From the NCBI RefSeq assembly GCF_010015445.1, contig NC_053119.1, forward strand, positions 21,475,050-21,539,049: a stretch of 64,000 bases of DNA, given 5' to 3'. Shown here piece by piece: positions 51,806 to 63,679 of this stretch. Each line of letters opens with the position of its first letter. Position 1 is the first letter of the stretch. The stretch is from Perca fluviatilis (Eukaryota > Chordata > Actinopteri > Perciformes > Percidae). The notes under the pieces are model-generated. The model was not told the origin of the DNA. It worked only from the letters and a program-made list of their open reading frames with translations, and did no database searches. A program made the position numbers and the translations under genes.

Positions 51806-51898
51806 TGTTTTGTTTGCTCAGAGCCGGTCTATATTTTGCGATGTTGTTGTTCATCGCATGTTTACAACAACATCGCAAAGACCGGCTGTGAGCAACAG
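51806..51898. repeat. compact inverted repeat (93-bp hairpin)
   Basis: Left arm TTGCTCAGAGCCGGTCT, a 4-base interruption and TTTGCGATGTTGTTG; right arm CAACAACATCGCAAA, then GACCGGCTGTGAGCAA. Loop of about 15 bases. No flanking transposon body seen. Confidence 0.85.
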
Positions 51899-52035
51899 TA
51901 AACCTAACCCTGAAAGGCAGTGGAGGTTTTATCATATTTTTGTAAAGTCACAGTACTGAATAACAAATAGATGTTCTTCTGTAAAGAGTTTCCGATGTTT
52001 TTGACGTTTTTTCTGTTTTCTTTTAATTCCTAAAG

Positions 52036-52115
52036 GAAAACCAGGCAGTCCTGCTAATGTTCCATCAGCTGAGCTTCTAGCTGTAACCCCTGCAGGTGGT
52101 CCTCACTTCAACATC
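52036..52115 (+). other. cntn1: cntn1 5' UTR part of start-codon exon
   Basis: Two possible acceptors: AG at 52034-52035, preceded by a long pyrimidine tract (best), and CCTGCAG ending at 52095, with a weaker tract. With the first, the leader carries a 7-codon upstream ORF (52057-52080). The second acceptor would remove it. Confidence 0.55.
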
Positions 52116-52170
52116 ATGCTGCACCTCACCCTGCTCCTCCATGTCCTGGTCCTCTCTCTCTCCCCTGCAG
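52116..52170 (+). CDS. cntn1: cntn1 start-codon exon: signal peptide
   Basis: ATG at 52116 has A at -3. Encodes 18 residues with a Leu/Val-rich core ending SLSPA, then phase 1 before GTCAGT at 52171. There is no other start that opens a signal peptide in frame with the later Ig exons. Confidence 0.85.
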
Positions 52171-54670
52171 GTCAGTAGCACGTTCAGCTAAAAGGGAATG
52201 GCTAAATTAATTGGCATAATGTTGTTTTGAGATGCTGTGTCACTGCTTTTTGATGAAAGCATCACATCTCTAAAACTCATACTCAGCCTTTTTAATGTGA
52301 CAATTGCATGACTTTATATATAGCTATTGAATGATGGCACAATTCAATTTCTCAGCTCAGAGTTATAGTTGAAATAAAAGTAAAAATAATAAATTACTTT
52401 GCCTCAGTGATACATGAAATTTTGTAATTAGTTCAGCAGTAATCGCACTTTGGTCTTTGAGAATTTTCTTTTTTTAAAGCTATAGTGCGTAGTTTCTGTC
52501 GTGCACGCGCCCCCATTCCTCCTCCAAGCAATTGCTAGTATGCAAGGGAAAGTCACCGGACAGCACAATCTTCTGAACATAGCCATTCTGAGAAATAGTG
52601 AGAGAGTTGTGTGGAGCTGATAGTTTTAATTAGCTTTGTAGCAACTCATTTGGCAATGGCTTGAATCTAACGGACACTCATTTATATCAAAACGTTATGC
52701 ACTAAAGCTTTAACATTGCTGGTGGGCAGCCATCACTCAGAAATCAACAGGACTTTGCTCTTTTAGCTTGACCATTTTTATAATTATTATTATTATTATT
52801 TTGTTGTTGTTTACAAACTGTCAATGCAAGGTATATACTCATGTAGCAACTAAACAAACAGACATACACTTTGATTAGTGGCTCCAACTACAAAGCATGA
52901 AAATCACACAGGTGGCAGGCACTAATAGAAGCACACGTCAAAACTGGATTGTCAGGATGAATGGGGCGCCATTAAGAAAAAGAACAAGCTGCTAACTGCC
53001 AGCTTTGAAGAACATAGTAAACATAATGGCACTGACAGAGATGGCAGGGAAGAAAATAGAAATCTGATTTTATTGACTACAGAAAAGATGCGTTTTAATG
53101 TCAGGTGTAAATGCAATAGATAGATAATCTTAAGATATGATATGCATGCTATTACCAATTGCACAAAAATCACAAATTGTAGAAAAAGCGGCAAAGTTTA
53201 TGCATATCTGATAGGCCTGGTCTGGCTGGGCAATTGTGTGCCTTGGAGGGCCCTTTCATCCCTTTTTTGTGACACTGCTGTGCAATCAGCTATGTTGGAA
53301 ACAAAGCAAGGTGGTCAGAAAACAGCAGGCCCGAAAATAACCTGTCTAAAAAAAAAGAAAAAGAAAAAAACTCCTCTGTGTTCCCATACCGTGGGCTATT
53401 CTCACTGGTTTCAGATTGGATTTCACATGAACCAAAAAAGAGGGAGCTTGGATTTAGAATCTTCTGGCTTCCCACCACATCTTTCTTAAACAGACTTTGA
53501 GGAGATTTTCTTTTTCTCATTTTTTTCCAACATGGTAATGTGTTATTGTAGCTGAGTTCACCAAAGGTTTTGCCAGCTTAGAATACCCTGTTGAAAATGT
53601 GCTCACAGAAAAGGAATGGGTAGATAAGCGCTCAAAAACACCACTTTTAGATACCATACATACTGTACATGGTTGCATGGCACACATAGACTCAGTATAT
53701 AGAGTTTACCCACACAGGGTTAAACTGTATGGCTGTTCTATCTAAACAGACAGCAGCCAACCATCAGACTCGGGTCGTTATCCTGAAAAGAGAACATCGA
53801 CTTGACATTTTTGTTTAGCCCCAACAAGAATACAGTTTGATGTTTAATGTGACATTAATGCTTTGACAGCAGAACAAAAGTCAAGCGCACACTATCCAAC
53901 TAAAATATATAGTGTGTATGGCTCAGCTTGCCGATAGTACGGCTTATACCATAACATACAGTATAAGAATACAACAGAATTTAACTGTCAGGATTATTTC
54001 TTAATCATCAGGTTGGTATGATAGTTTTCTCCCTTCTGCATATGTACATGGGTGACCATTGGAATGCAGCATCATTGAGTAATTAAACACACATTCACTC
54101 AAAGCCAACCACAAAAGTTGTGTGCTTTGTATGTTAGTGTGAAGGGCAGGATGTAGTGGATTCCAATGAGATGGCCCTCTGCCAAAGGTAGTATTTCAGT
54201 CCAAAGCAGGGTTTCCAGCAATTCATCACATTCTCAGCAGCACAAAAAGGGATTCTATCAAAGACCTGTACCTCACTAAAGAAACTCTTATGATGGTGCA
54301 TGATTTGCTTTGATCCTTTTTCTTGATGTATTCTGTGAGAAGTGAGAGAAATATGTCTGCAGTTTAAGAACACAGGAAGTAATTCAAATATAAATATCAG
54401 TAGTCGTATATTTGCAGCGTCATGGTTAAATATGTTGACATGATTTCCTTTAACTGTTACAGATGCATCAATGCATGGGGGAGTACCTAACTTTTACGAA
54501 GGTAAGACTTATTATAATACCAAATAATACTAGTTACTAATTCCAATGCCATAAAAAACTGGACTCTTATAAAATATTAATGATAATGATGAAAATAGAT
54601 GCTTATTCCTTTTGGCCAGTGTTTTACCATGAGAAATTCAGCCACGCACACACACACGCGCGCACACACA

Positions 54671-54749
<79 letters not shown>

Positions 54750-57700
54750 GAATTTTTTCTCTGCTCAATGTTTGTATAGTGAGCTTGCCAGCACCATCAG
54801 GCTAGCCAAGAAACTTCGCCCCTTATGGCATTTGATGTTGAGGGTCTATTAGAAATGTAATTTTGAGATTCAGGACATAATTGTGCTGTAATCTATTTCT
54901 GCTATCAAATATTATACCACTGGTGATACGGTTTCAAGATCAAGGCTTAACACAAGGTTACAGTTGATGTTTAATAACCAGAAAGGTCACAGGGTTGACA
55001 GGGTTGTGTTCTGTCAAAGTACCCTTGAGGGTTCCTAGCTGCTCTTTCCAACCTTGACAATATGATTAAATGTAAATGTATGTGATGTGTGTAATGTAAA
55101 AAATAGTATTTATTTGTATTATTTATAGTCTTCAAACAGAGACAAACAAGCTGCAACTGTTTACTGGCAGGTTGGTGAGGCTGTGGCCTTGGAGTTGTTG
55201 TTGCTGTTATTGGCATGAAGTTTGAATTCCATTTTATTCTTAAGAAACACTCAGCATTGACAGTAACTTAGTTATAATGAATTATTACTTATGCAGTAAG
55301 GCTTTGATTACCATGAAAAGACAAATACATCTGTCCAGAATTAGGGTCTACTTTCTTGTTGCACAATTTCCTGTTTTGTTCAAATTTTTATCTAATGGAA
55401 AGCATACCACATGTCATCGGAATATTCAACTTCTCCCTAATCAAACACACTATTCAAGGCTTTGTAGTGTTGTTTTACTCATTTACTGAAATATAATGAA
55501 AACCAAATAAAAGAAGTATATCAGATCCTAATGGCCTTCTTTTGCAGCTCTACTCTTCATCTGCCCACTGTAGCCCCTGAGGTGGTAAAACTAGAATAAT
55601 ATCTGTCTGGATCCGGAAAAAGGGACAGGCAGTGACAGACGGCCTATTTCTCATGGTCTATAGTCGGACAGCACTAATGAAAATCTATCTGGAGGTCATG
55701 TTTCTTTTCACTGTTGCTATTTCTGGATTTCTCTATACTCGCAGATGTCCAGATGTACATTACTCCTAATGGAAATGGTAAAGTCCAAGACATTGCACTG
55801 TACTGAGCAGATGAATCTAGGAGGGTCATTAGAGCTAGAAACTGTATTAGAGCTGCCATGCCTCATTGTGGGCTTATTGATAGATGATACAGATACAAAT
55901 GATATGTGGCAGTGTGATTCACCCATATATTGATTCATTGTTATGTATATTTTCCTGTATATATTTATCTAATTATTTACTTTTGTTTATCACTTTGGAT
56001 TTTTATACAACCTATCCATCGTTGCAGATTCTCCATAAAGGAATACTTTACCCTCAAAATGACCAATTGTATATACATTACTCACCAAGTGTTGAATTTG
56101 TGAAGAAAACATTGTTTTCTTTTTGCTTCACAGATTCAAGGCAACACTATGTGAGTAATTGATATACAGAGTAGTATTCCTTTAAATATTGGGGGACAAA
56201 ATACAAGAGAACTGTTTAAAGGAATAGTTCAACATTTTGGGAACTTCGCTTATTCACTTTCTTGCCAAGAGTTAGTTGAGAAGATAGATACTACTTTCAT
56301 GTCTGCTGATTTACGTGTCATGTATGCTAAATATGAAACTACAGCCAGCAGACAATTATAGCTCAGCATAAAGACTGGAAACAGGGATATCGCTAGCCTG
56401 GCCTTGTCCAAAGCTAACAAAATCAGTAAAACCGGCACTTAGAACACACTAATTAACATGCTACGTATATCTCCTTGTTTATTGTGTACAAAACCAAATT
56501 GTATGAAGTGAGATATGTGCCAGACCATTTCTTGGTGGGGCACAGCCGCTGTGAGGTTGCCAGGCAACCAGCAGAGACTCCGGGATGTCACTGTGCCCGG
56601 CCAAGAAATAGTACAGAAATAGTCCATATCGATCTTTTCATCTAACACCCTGCAGAACATAAATAAATGTATTTCTCAAAATGTTGTAATTCTTTAGGTC
56701 AAGCGCGTTGGCAAAAGGAATATCAAACCTTCCGAGTAGAAGTGTTATTTTCAAAAAATGCAGCCTATAAATGTAAAAATTCCACCAGAAAGCTGTGGCA
56801 CATTTTCAAAAATACTGTAGATCTCTATTGATAAATAATCAATTGAGAGTTTCTACTATGTAGAGCAGGTTGTCATTTACTATACTGTCAGTTTACTTCT
56901 GTATTTGCACAAGATTTGGTCCATGTGTGTTATTCTCTGGGAGAATAATAAAGTGGAGGCAGACTATCAGCAAGGGGTAAATTGGCAAAAAAGGAAGGCT
57001 TGCTGATTCGTTGCTTGGGAACATGTTGTGTTGCTGCATGCATGTTGAATTGTTGATGATTCAGTGAGGAGAGGAATAATTCTTTCTGGTGGTCTTTCTT
57101 TTGTTTTGTTTTTTATCCATTTGCTTTCTTTTCTTCTCCATGAAGCGTCGACCGTAGATGACTTTTACAGTCTGTGGGCCTGAGTGTCCCCTCCTGGACA
57201 TTATCTCCACTTGTCTGCAGAAATAACACTGCATGATGCAGCTAGGACTCTGCTGAATGCTTTTGATGCTGCACAAGTCAGTACAATACACTATAGACTA
57301 CAATTTTTAAGGTCACTCAGCAATAATAAATGTATGAAAATGCTGCTTAGGCTTTATAATATTGAACGCTTTCTCAAACTTGTACAAAGAAGTAAATAGC
57401 CATAGGAGAAGGCAGAGCCGATGCCACATTCCTCGAAGGTCAGAACATTGCGTAGGTGGCCTTCCAGCTGGGAGAAACTGCAGAATCTTTTTTCTTTTTC
57501 TTAAAAATGAACATGCTTATCATTCAGCCCGTAGCAATGCTAATGTCCATCATTCTACTGTTCAAGTGACAAGCACCCCCTGCAGTCTGAGGGATGGCTT
57601 TAAAAAAGTTTGTAGTTTTCATGGCATGAAAAAGTAATCAATTGTTCTCATATCACTTCTCAGCTGTCCAGCCATATTGTCAGTATGGAACTTTTTATTC

Positions 57701-60700
57701 ATATTTCGCCAAGATATATGGCTGTATACATCAATTCCATCTCAATCCTAATCCATGCTGAGCTTTGAGCTGCTTGCCTGGTTAGACTGCCTCCTGCACA
57801 GTGTAATCAAAGTTTCCAATACTTCTGTGAAAATTAGAGCTGTTAGTCAATCAACAGAAAATTGTTCTGCAACTATTATGTTTTAGTTACTTTTTAAGTA
57901 AAAAAATTAGTTGATGAGTTAGTTACATAGTTTTATAGTGCTGGTTGCAGATTTTCAAATGTGAGGATTTGATGCTTCTCTTGGTCGTATATGAGAGTCT
58001 GAATGGGTTTTGGACTGTTGGTCAGACAAAGCAAAACATACAAAGACATCACCTTGGGCTGTAGGAAAAAAAAGGCATTTTTTGACAACTTTGTGTCATG
58101 GTTTGAGAGTTCAAAAGCAGGAGACCGGTCAGGCAGGTTGGCAGAAGAAAAAACAAGCTTTAACTAATAAACATAAGGCTGAATCCAAAGAACACTATAA
58201 ACACTTAACACCAGCAGATACACTGAGAGCCAGAAACAAACGCAGACAATCAGGCACCGAAAGAAGACAACACAAGAAAAGGAGGGTGGCAACGAGGGAC
58301 AGGTGACATGAGGGCTGACTACACATCAGGGCGGGGCAGACAATCAGAAAGGCGGTAAAACACACAAGGCAGGAAATAATACAAGACATGACACATGAGA
58401 AGAACCTAGAAAATAAGGTCCCTAAACAAAACCCCAGATCATGACAAAAAATGATAAACTGAAAAGATAGTAAGCAGATCTATCAATAATGAAAAAAATC
58501 CTTAGCTGCATCTCTATTAAAAATATGACTGATTGAATATGCTGAAAATATAATGGACATCTGAGAAGTGGATGCTGCATAAATTGTCTGAGAAGTTTTT
58601 GTGGACATTTAAATACAGTTATCCTGGTGATGCACTTTCACAACCTCAGTCATCGATTATATTATAATAGACTAGATTATATTATAATAGACTAGATGTG
58701 TTATGGCCTGTGAAAACATCTGGGTTAAAAATCACCCTCTCATATGTCCTGTTTGAATCACTCTGCTCTGTTGCAGTCGTCATTTTGGAGAATAATTTGT
58801 TTTGACAGCAGTTGTGATTGCACAGCTGGCACCACACTGAGCACACACTGACTGACACTGGCACTATTATTATGTCCACCCCTCTGTCAAATAGTCGGGC
58901 TGACAGTGAAGCTGAACATATGAAATTAAAAAAATAGAATACTGCCCCAGGGACAATTTGGTCTGCCACCGTGCCTCATTATGTGGCTCAAGGGCTTGTG
59001 GGTAATTATTGCTACACTGTGCTTTTGTTGCCTCCAGGAAACAATTTGTTATCTGTCCCACTTGGACACTCTTGGTCATGCAAACAAACCATGCTGCAGA
59101 TGTAGCCCAAACACACAGCTGTGAGCAAAGTTAAATGCATCAGAGGATTATGTTCTTCTGGGATTTGGGGGTAGTTATGTGACTATTTAAATGTGAAACA
59201 CAACACATGCAAAATATTTATTTTGCAAAATGGGAAGTGTATGTAGCCCCTAAGCTGAAAAATTGAGAAAAGAAAAAAAAGAAAGTAATTTAACAAATGT
59301 ACGTATGCACAGTGGTGCTTTGAGGTTACAATGCTACCATGCAGATTAGTAACAGGTGTAATGTTCACAATTTCACCATCTTTCTTTTTCCTGTTACCAT
59401 GCTAACATTTGCTAATTAGTTCTAAACACAAAGTATGTTTTGCAGGTATTTGTTGTTGAAAGCACAAAATGAAAATTTCACCTTATGATAGTGCTAGATG
59501 GAATGTTCACCAAAGTTATTATTGTTCACCCTAAGGGGGACATGAATGTCTGTCTACTATTACTACGATTCTCATGACAATCCATTCAACCGAAAAACCA
59601 CTCAAAACCACAAATGTAAAACCAAAGTCACCAAATTCATTAGGGTTTTTCTTATGGTAGTTGTTTCAAATTTCAATGAAATATATTAAGTAGTTTTTGA
59701 GACATTTCACTGAAAAACAAAAACGTCAACGTAATGGTGGCACCGGAGGATCACCAAAGTCAGTAGGATCCATCATGTGGGGGACCATGAATGTCTATAC
59801 AAAATGTCATGACGATCCATCCAATAGTTGTTAAATATTTCAGTCTTGCCTAGAGGTGGTGGACTGACCAACTGACATTGCCATCCCTGGATCCATGTAG
59901 TTAGCATAGCTAACCAGAGAGCTAAGAGACATTTGGAAACAAAGTAATTGTAGAATGAAATCCAGGAAAGGTAAAGAAAGAGGAGCAGAGCGTGACCGTA
60001 TGATATGGGTTAGAGAGATGACGGGAGGACACAGAGCCAGAGAGATAGAGACAGTAATGCTGAAACCAGGCAGAAAGAATGGAAGAGGCCTGTGTGTGTC
60101 TCCAGGCAGTAGGCCTTATGTGGCCTGCTTCAACACTCCCCTTCACCATCTGTCGCAACCCACATTACAGGGAAATAGAAACGGCACCAGTGCTCATCTC
60201 TCCAAGTTTCACTCCAACTGCTATTTCAGCACTGCACCAGAGCGTCAGTGGCTCCCCTCCTCCAGCCCAATCACACATTTATATTTCATATTTACATGCA
60301 AAGCATTTATCTGACAATCATGCAGAGCAATCTAAGTGCAGCAGTTGAATAGGGTCACTATATTCCCTTTACTCTTCTGTTCCTCTGTTTTTTTCCCCTC
60401 TTTTTTGCTCTCTCTAGTGTCCCATGTAATTTGCATTCCATCGGCCCCACAATGCCCCATTAATAGTATGTTTAATTCTCTCCCAACCAGCAGTAATTTA
60501 GAATCCTTGGGATTTGCATCAGTGTCAAGGACTCACACACAGGTGAGTGCTAAGAGTGTGTGAGTGGGAATGGATCCTGTCTTGTAACGTCTTAATTGCT
60601 GCCTCCTGGTTGGCCATCCTGCTGCGAGAAGGCTTCAGCTAACTTGCTAGTATGGTTACAAGTCTTGATACTGGTTAGGATTATACTATGTTTAATTACC

Positions 60701-63679
60701 TTTGCTTTCTTACAGCAAAGGCAGATACATATGCATCTGGTGTACTGATGTTTAACTACACAGTATTGGAGATTACTGTACTTTGATGTCAAGCTCTCAC
60801 ACATGTTCGACAGCTGGAAAGTATATTCACTTCTCCAACATAATTCAGTTTACTGTTTCTTTTACTTTATTAATTCCTGTTGGGACACCCAAATCCAGTG
60901 TTTAAATGCTTATTGCTTGATTTTCTTATTATTCTGCACAATCATATCTTCCTGTTTTTGTGGGAGTAAATAACATCGTGGAAGTAGTTAAAATGCATCT
61001 TTTGTGCAGGGTTGCTCACTGAGGGAGTGAATCCTAAGCGCCAATGCAGGCCTGGTTCTAAGGCTCAAAAAGAAGGAGGATATTAGTGTCTGAAAGCATG
61101 AGCTTCTCCCCATTGAGGTGTCAGCTGTGCTCCCTTAGAACTCAGAAACGCAGGGGAATAACACACATGTGAGCACACACATTCACACACGCCTCACATT
61201 TGTATTCCTGCAGTCACCTACACACACTCTTGATCTGAGAGAATAATCAGCGTTTGGGAACATTTCGCCTCATTGCTTATTCATAGCCTGGCATTGTGTT
61301 TATGTCTTATTCATGCCTCTGCTTGTGATGTCTGTCTGTTCTAATGAGTAATTGGGGTTAATTGTACGTGTGTGTTGATGGTGTAAAAGGCAGATTGAAC
61401 CAAGAAAGGCATTCTCATCAAGGTGACTCTTCTCCCAGGATTTGCCAATGCAACTGCTTCACAGCACTGAGGATGACACATGCAGTATGAAAGGGGGTTG
61501 GATTATGCTAAATCAAGATGGCAATTCAGTTCAGTTCAGTTCCAGGATTTGTATTATCTTATAACAATATCATATCCACTGGCAACAGATGAATGTGTCA
61601 CTGTGGTTTGGTACCTGAGTGAGCACATATCTGTCATAATTAGTGTGATGTTGTCATGACTTGCTTAAAAGAAAGAATTTGAGAGAAATCAAGGATAAGA
61701 TCGGTTACAGCTACAACCAGGATTTCTCTAAAACCAGGTACTAAGCCATGAAGATGTGTGTGGAAACCATAAACTAGGCTGAATTATCGAAGGGCAGGTC
61801 CTCACAGGGCCAAAATCACAGTCTAGTCGATGTTTTTTTTGAGGTCTTACATCTGAAGCCTGCTGTCGTTTTTGATGGCCCAGCCCTAGAACTGCCAGAC
61901 AGACGCTGAGCTCCAACACCTTGATATTTCCTGTTTGTAAGTCTGACCCAGTTTGTTATTTACCCTGGTCTTGTTTGTTTGTTGTCTGCAGACGAAGCCA
62001 CAGGTTACGGGCCGGTGTTTGAGGAGCAGCCGGTGGATACCATCTACCCCGAGGAGTCACCCGAGGCAAAAATTACCATGAGCTGCCGGGCTCGGGCCAA
62101 TCCACCTGCCACATACAAGTAACATATGTTCCCCATAAACCCAGTCTCATTACTACCCGCTGTGAAATCTGTGTGCCTCCCATCGCTCACCATCTCTCAG
62201 GCTGAATTCAGACTGTTTTAGGATCTGCCTGTAAATGGCAAGGCCACAAAGGTGTTGATCTTGACCTCAATGCACCTCCAAGGTTTATTATGTCTGTGTG
62301 ACCATCCCGTGCATGATTGGGTGATACATGTTCCCACATAATTGTGTCATTGTCAAACAACCTGCACAACTCATTTTGTATGCAGCAGATTTTTTCTCAT
62401 ACTAACAATAATTTGATTTTCCAAAACGTGGCACAGCAGGAAAACCTAATAACAAATATGATATTGTTCCTGCAGCAGCAGCAGCACAAACAGCACTATC
62501 ATCGTGTCTCCACCTCATTTTGCAGCTCAGAATTTAAACCATTTTGCATGATCCATTTCAATTTAGATGTAAATGTATGTAAATGATATTGCTTGGCATC
62601 CCCCAAATCGGTTTTACTGTCAGAGCCCAGAATTAGATGTCAGAGGGGAAAGAATTAGTTTGACCACAGCTGGTATTAAGTGTTTGAGAGGGTTCATGTA
62701 CAGTACAGTCTGTTATGCCTTTCAAAACATGACATTTGTTATTGCTAAATTCCAATATGTGCATGTGTTAATAGCAAGAAAAAGCAACTGTAATGCGGAC
62801 TCTAGTCCGATTTTGCCCCACTGTGAGGAGCCAGGTTTTTGCCACAAAGGACAAAACCACACCATAATTAAAATACTGCATGTCACAAACAACTTACCTG
62901 ACCTCTGCTTGTAGTGCTCCATGTGAAACAATCCATTTGTCAACAAGTAATCAAATAGTAGTTATGTACTCCCATACTTTACACAGACTGCTTTCACAAT
63001 GCTCTACTCTACTGTATTGACCCTAATTTGTTTTCCTTGCAGGTGGATTATGGAGGACATGGAAATTGACTTGAATGCACAAGGAAGCCACTACAGTTTA
63101 GTAGGAGGCAACTTGGTCATCAGCAACCCCATTAAAACCAAACATGTAGGACAGTACTTCTGTTTGGCTACCAACATGTACGGCACGGTCATCAGCCGAG
63201 AGGCCTCAGTCCAGTTTGGATGTAAGTAGCCCACATGTGAACCCCTTTTTAGGCTGCAATGATGTACAGTACCATGCAGATTTAACAGAGAACTGACCTG
63301 GAGCTGTACTTTCATGCATATTAAGTGTACTGAAATTGCAAGGCCAGCTGGGACAAATCATAAGTGGTGTGGAAAGTGCAATTTGTGAATGGTCTCACTT
63401 CATGATGCCAGCGTGGCTAATGTACTTTTTTACTGTAAACTCCAAAGCAGTTGTTGAACTTTATACAACCCTTAAATCGTTAGTGTAGGTCTTATAGGAA
63501 TTAGCTATAAGTGATTATTAAATATGAATGTATAACAATATATTCTGTCTTTACAGTTGATTTTTTGTCTCTGCCTCTCTCAGATCTCGATCTTTTCTCG
63601 TCTGAGGAGAGGGAGTCGGTGCTCGTCAAAGAGGGACAGGGGGCAGTGCTGCTCTGCGCTTCTCCACTTCACTATCCAG
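52116..63679 (+). CDS. cntn1: cntn1 (contactin-1), 5' coding part, multi-exon
   Basis: GPI-anchored neural adhesion protein (six Ig and four FN3 domains in full-length family members), partner of L1-family proteins, Caspr and receptor phosphatases at axo-glial contacts. Exons 52116-52170, 54463-54501, 61992-62118, 63043-63221 and 63584-63679 join in phase to 165 residues and stay open at the right edge. They give a hydrophobic signal peptide (MLHLTLLLHVLVLSLSPA), a short linker, Ig domain 1 with MSC...KW...YFC, and the start of Ig domain 2 (LLC). The words GYGPVFEEQPVDTIYPEE, CRARANPPA, LVGGNLVISNP and VLVKEGQGAVLLC match contactin-1 better than contactins 2-6. The a/b teleost copy is not decidable here. 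Confidence 0.92.
52171..54462 (+). other. cntn1 intron 2
   Basis: Contains a 240-bp MITE-like repeat (52474-52713) and a short ATT/GTT run near 52785. Otherwise unremarkable AT-rich sequence. Confidence 0.75.
52474..52713. mobile_element. MITE-like element, family M4 (240 bp)
   Basis: Left end TTAAAGCTATAGTGCGTAG; right end GCACTAAAGCTTTAA, an inverted repeat of about 15 bp with one mismatch. No coding capacity. Confidence 0.7.
54463..54501 (+). CDS. cntn1: cntn1 39-bp microexon: N-terminal linker
   Basis: Acceptor CTGTTACAG; donor GTAAGA at 54502. Phase 1 to phase 1. Encodes ASMHGGVPNFYE between the signal peptide and Ig 1, the position of the variable N-terminal linker in vertebrate contactin-1. 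Being symmetric it can be skipped without loss of frame. Confidence 0.8.
54643..54747. repeat. (CA)n microsatellite
   Basis: Long CA run with a short CGCGCG interruption, 141 bp after the microexon donor. Confidence 0.97.
56037..56184. mobile_element. short MITE-like element (148 bp)
   Basis: Left AAAGGAATACTTTACC and right end GTAGTATTCCTTT are inverted repeats. It lies 30 bp before the foldback element with a similar AAAGGAATA end. Confidence 0.6.
56215..56696. mobile_element. foldback element, family F, copy 3 (482 bp)
   Basis: Left TTTAAAGGAATAGTTCAACA; right end ATGTTGTAATTCTTTA. The interior carries GCATAAAGACTGGAAACAGG and a central palindrome pairing ATTTCTTGGTGGGGCACAG with CTGTGCCCGGCCAAGAAAT around GTTGCCAGGCAACC. 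Confidence 0.8.
57834..58093 (+). repeat. AT-rich interspersed repeat (family R1), copy 6, left part
   Basis: Contains GGTTTTGGACTGTTGGTCAG, CATCACCTTGGGCTGTAGG and GGCATTTTTTGACAAC. It continues after the insertion at 58094-58446 with AAAATGATAAACTGAAAAG to about 58620. Confidence 0.65.
58094..58446. mobile_element. 353-bp insertion with TGTCATG...CATGACA ends, nested in R1
   Basis: Ends TGTCATG and CATGACA are perfect inverted repeats (TG...CA), splitting an R1 copy. The interior is purine-rich with an AGGGCGGGGCAGACAATCAG word. Either a solo-LTR-like element or a MITE. No coding. Confidence 0.55.
58655..58694. repeat. perfect 2 x 20-bp tandem repeat
   Basis: Two identical 20-base units beginning GATTATATTATAA and ending AGACTA. 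Confidence 0.95.
59328..59925. repeat. unclassified interspersed repeat with internal duplication
   Basis: Two related sub-units (from about 59509 and about 59751) share ATCACCAAAGT, GGGGGACCATGAATGTCT, CATGACAATCCATCCA and GAGACATTTCA words. The end CATTGCCATCCCTGGATCC...GTTAGCATAGCTAA is of a type widely dispersed in percomorph genomes. Confidence 0.55.
61992..62118 (+). CDS. cntn1: cntn1 exon: first half of Ig domain 1
   Basis: Acceptor GTCTGCAG; donor GTAACA at 62119. Phase 1 in, phase 2 out. Encodes EATGYGPVFEEQPVDTIYPE, then KITMSCRARANPPATYK. MSC holds the first cysteine of the Ig disulfide. Confidence 0.94.
62119..63042 (+). other. cntn1 intron 4
   Basis: 924 bp, AT-rich, with a short CAG run near 62475. 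No repeat or exon recognised. Confidence 0.8.
63043..63221 (+). CDS. cntn1: cntn1 exon: second half of Ig domain 1
   Basis: Acceptor TTCCTTGCAG; donor GTAAGT at 63222. Phase 2 in, phase 1 out. Encodes the Ig-core Trp (KWIMEDMEIDL), YSLVGGNLVISNP and the GQYFCLATNMYG motif containing the second disulfide cysteine. Confidence 0.95.
63222..63583 (+). other. cntn1 intron 5
   Basis: 362-bp intron, nothing notable. Pyrimidine-rich acceptor ending CTCTCTCAG. Confidence 0.85.
63584..63679 (+). CDS. cntn1: cntn1 exon: start of Ig domain 2
   Basis: Phase 1 to phase 1; donor GTACAA at 63680. Encodes LDLFSSEERESVLVKEGQ, then GAVLLCASPLHYP, with the first cysteine of Ig 2. The exon carrying the Trp of this domain is outside the window. 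Confidence 0.93.

Larger units (their letters stand above)
54502..61991 (+). other. cntn1 intron 3
   Basis: About 7.5 kb with no exon recognised. It contains a CA microsatellite (54643-54747), a small MITE (56037-56184), a foldback element (56215-56696), an R1 copy split by an insertion (57834-58620), and an unclassified repeat (59328-59925). Confidence 0.75.
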
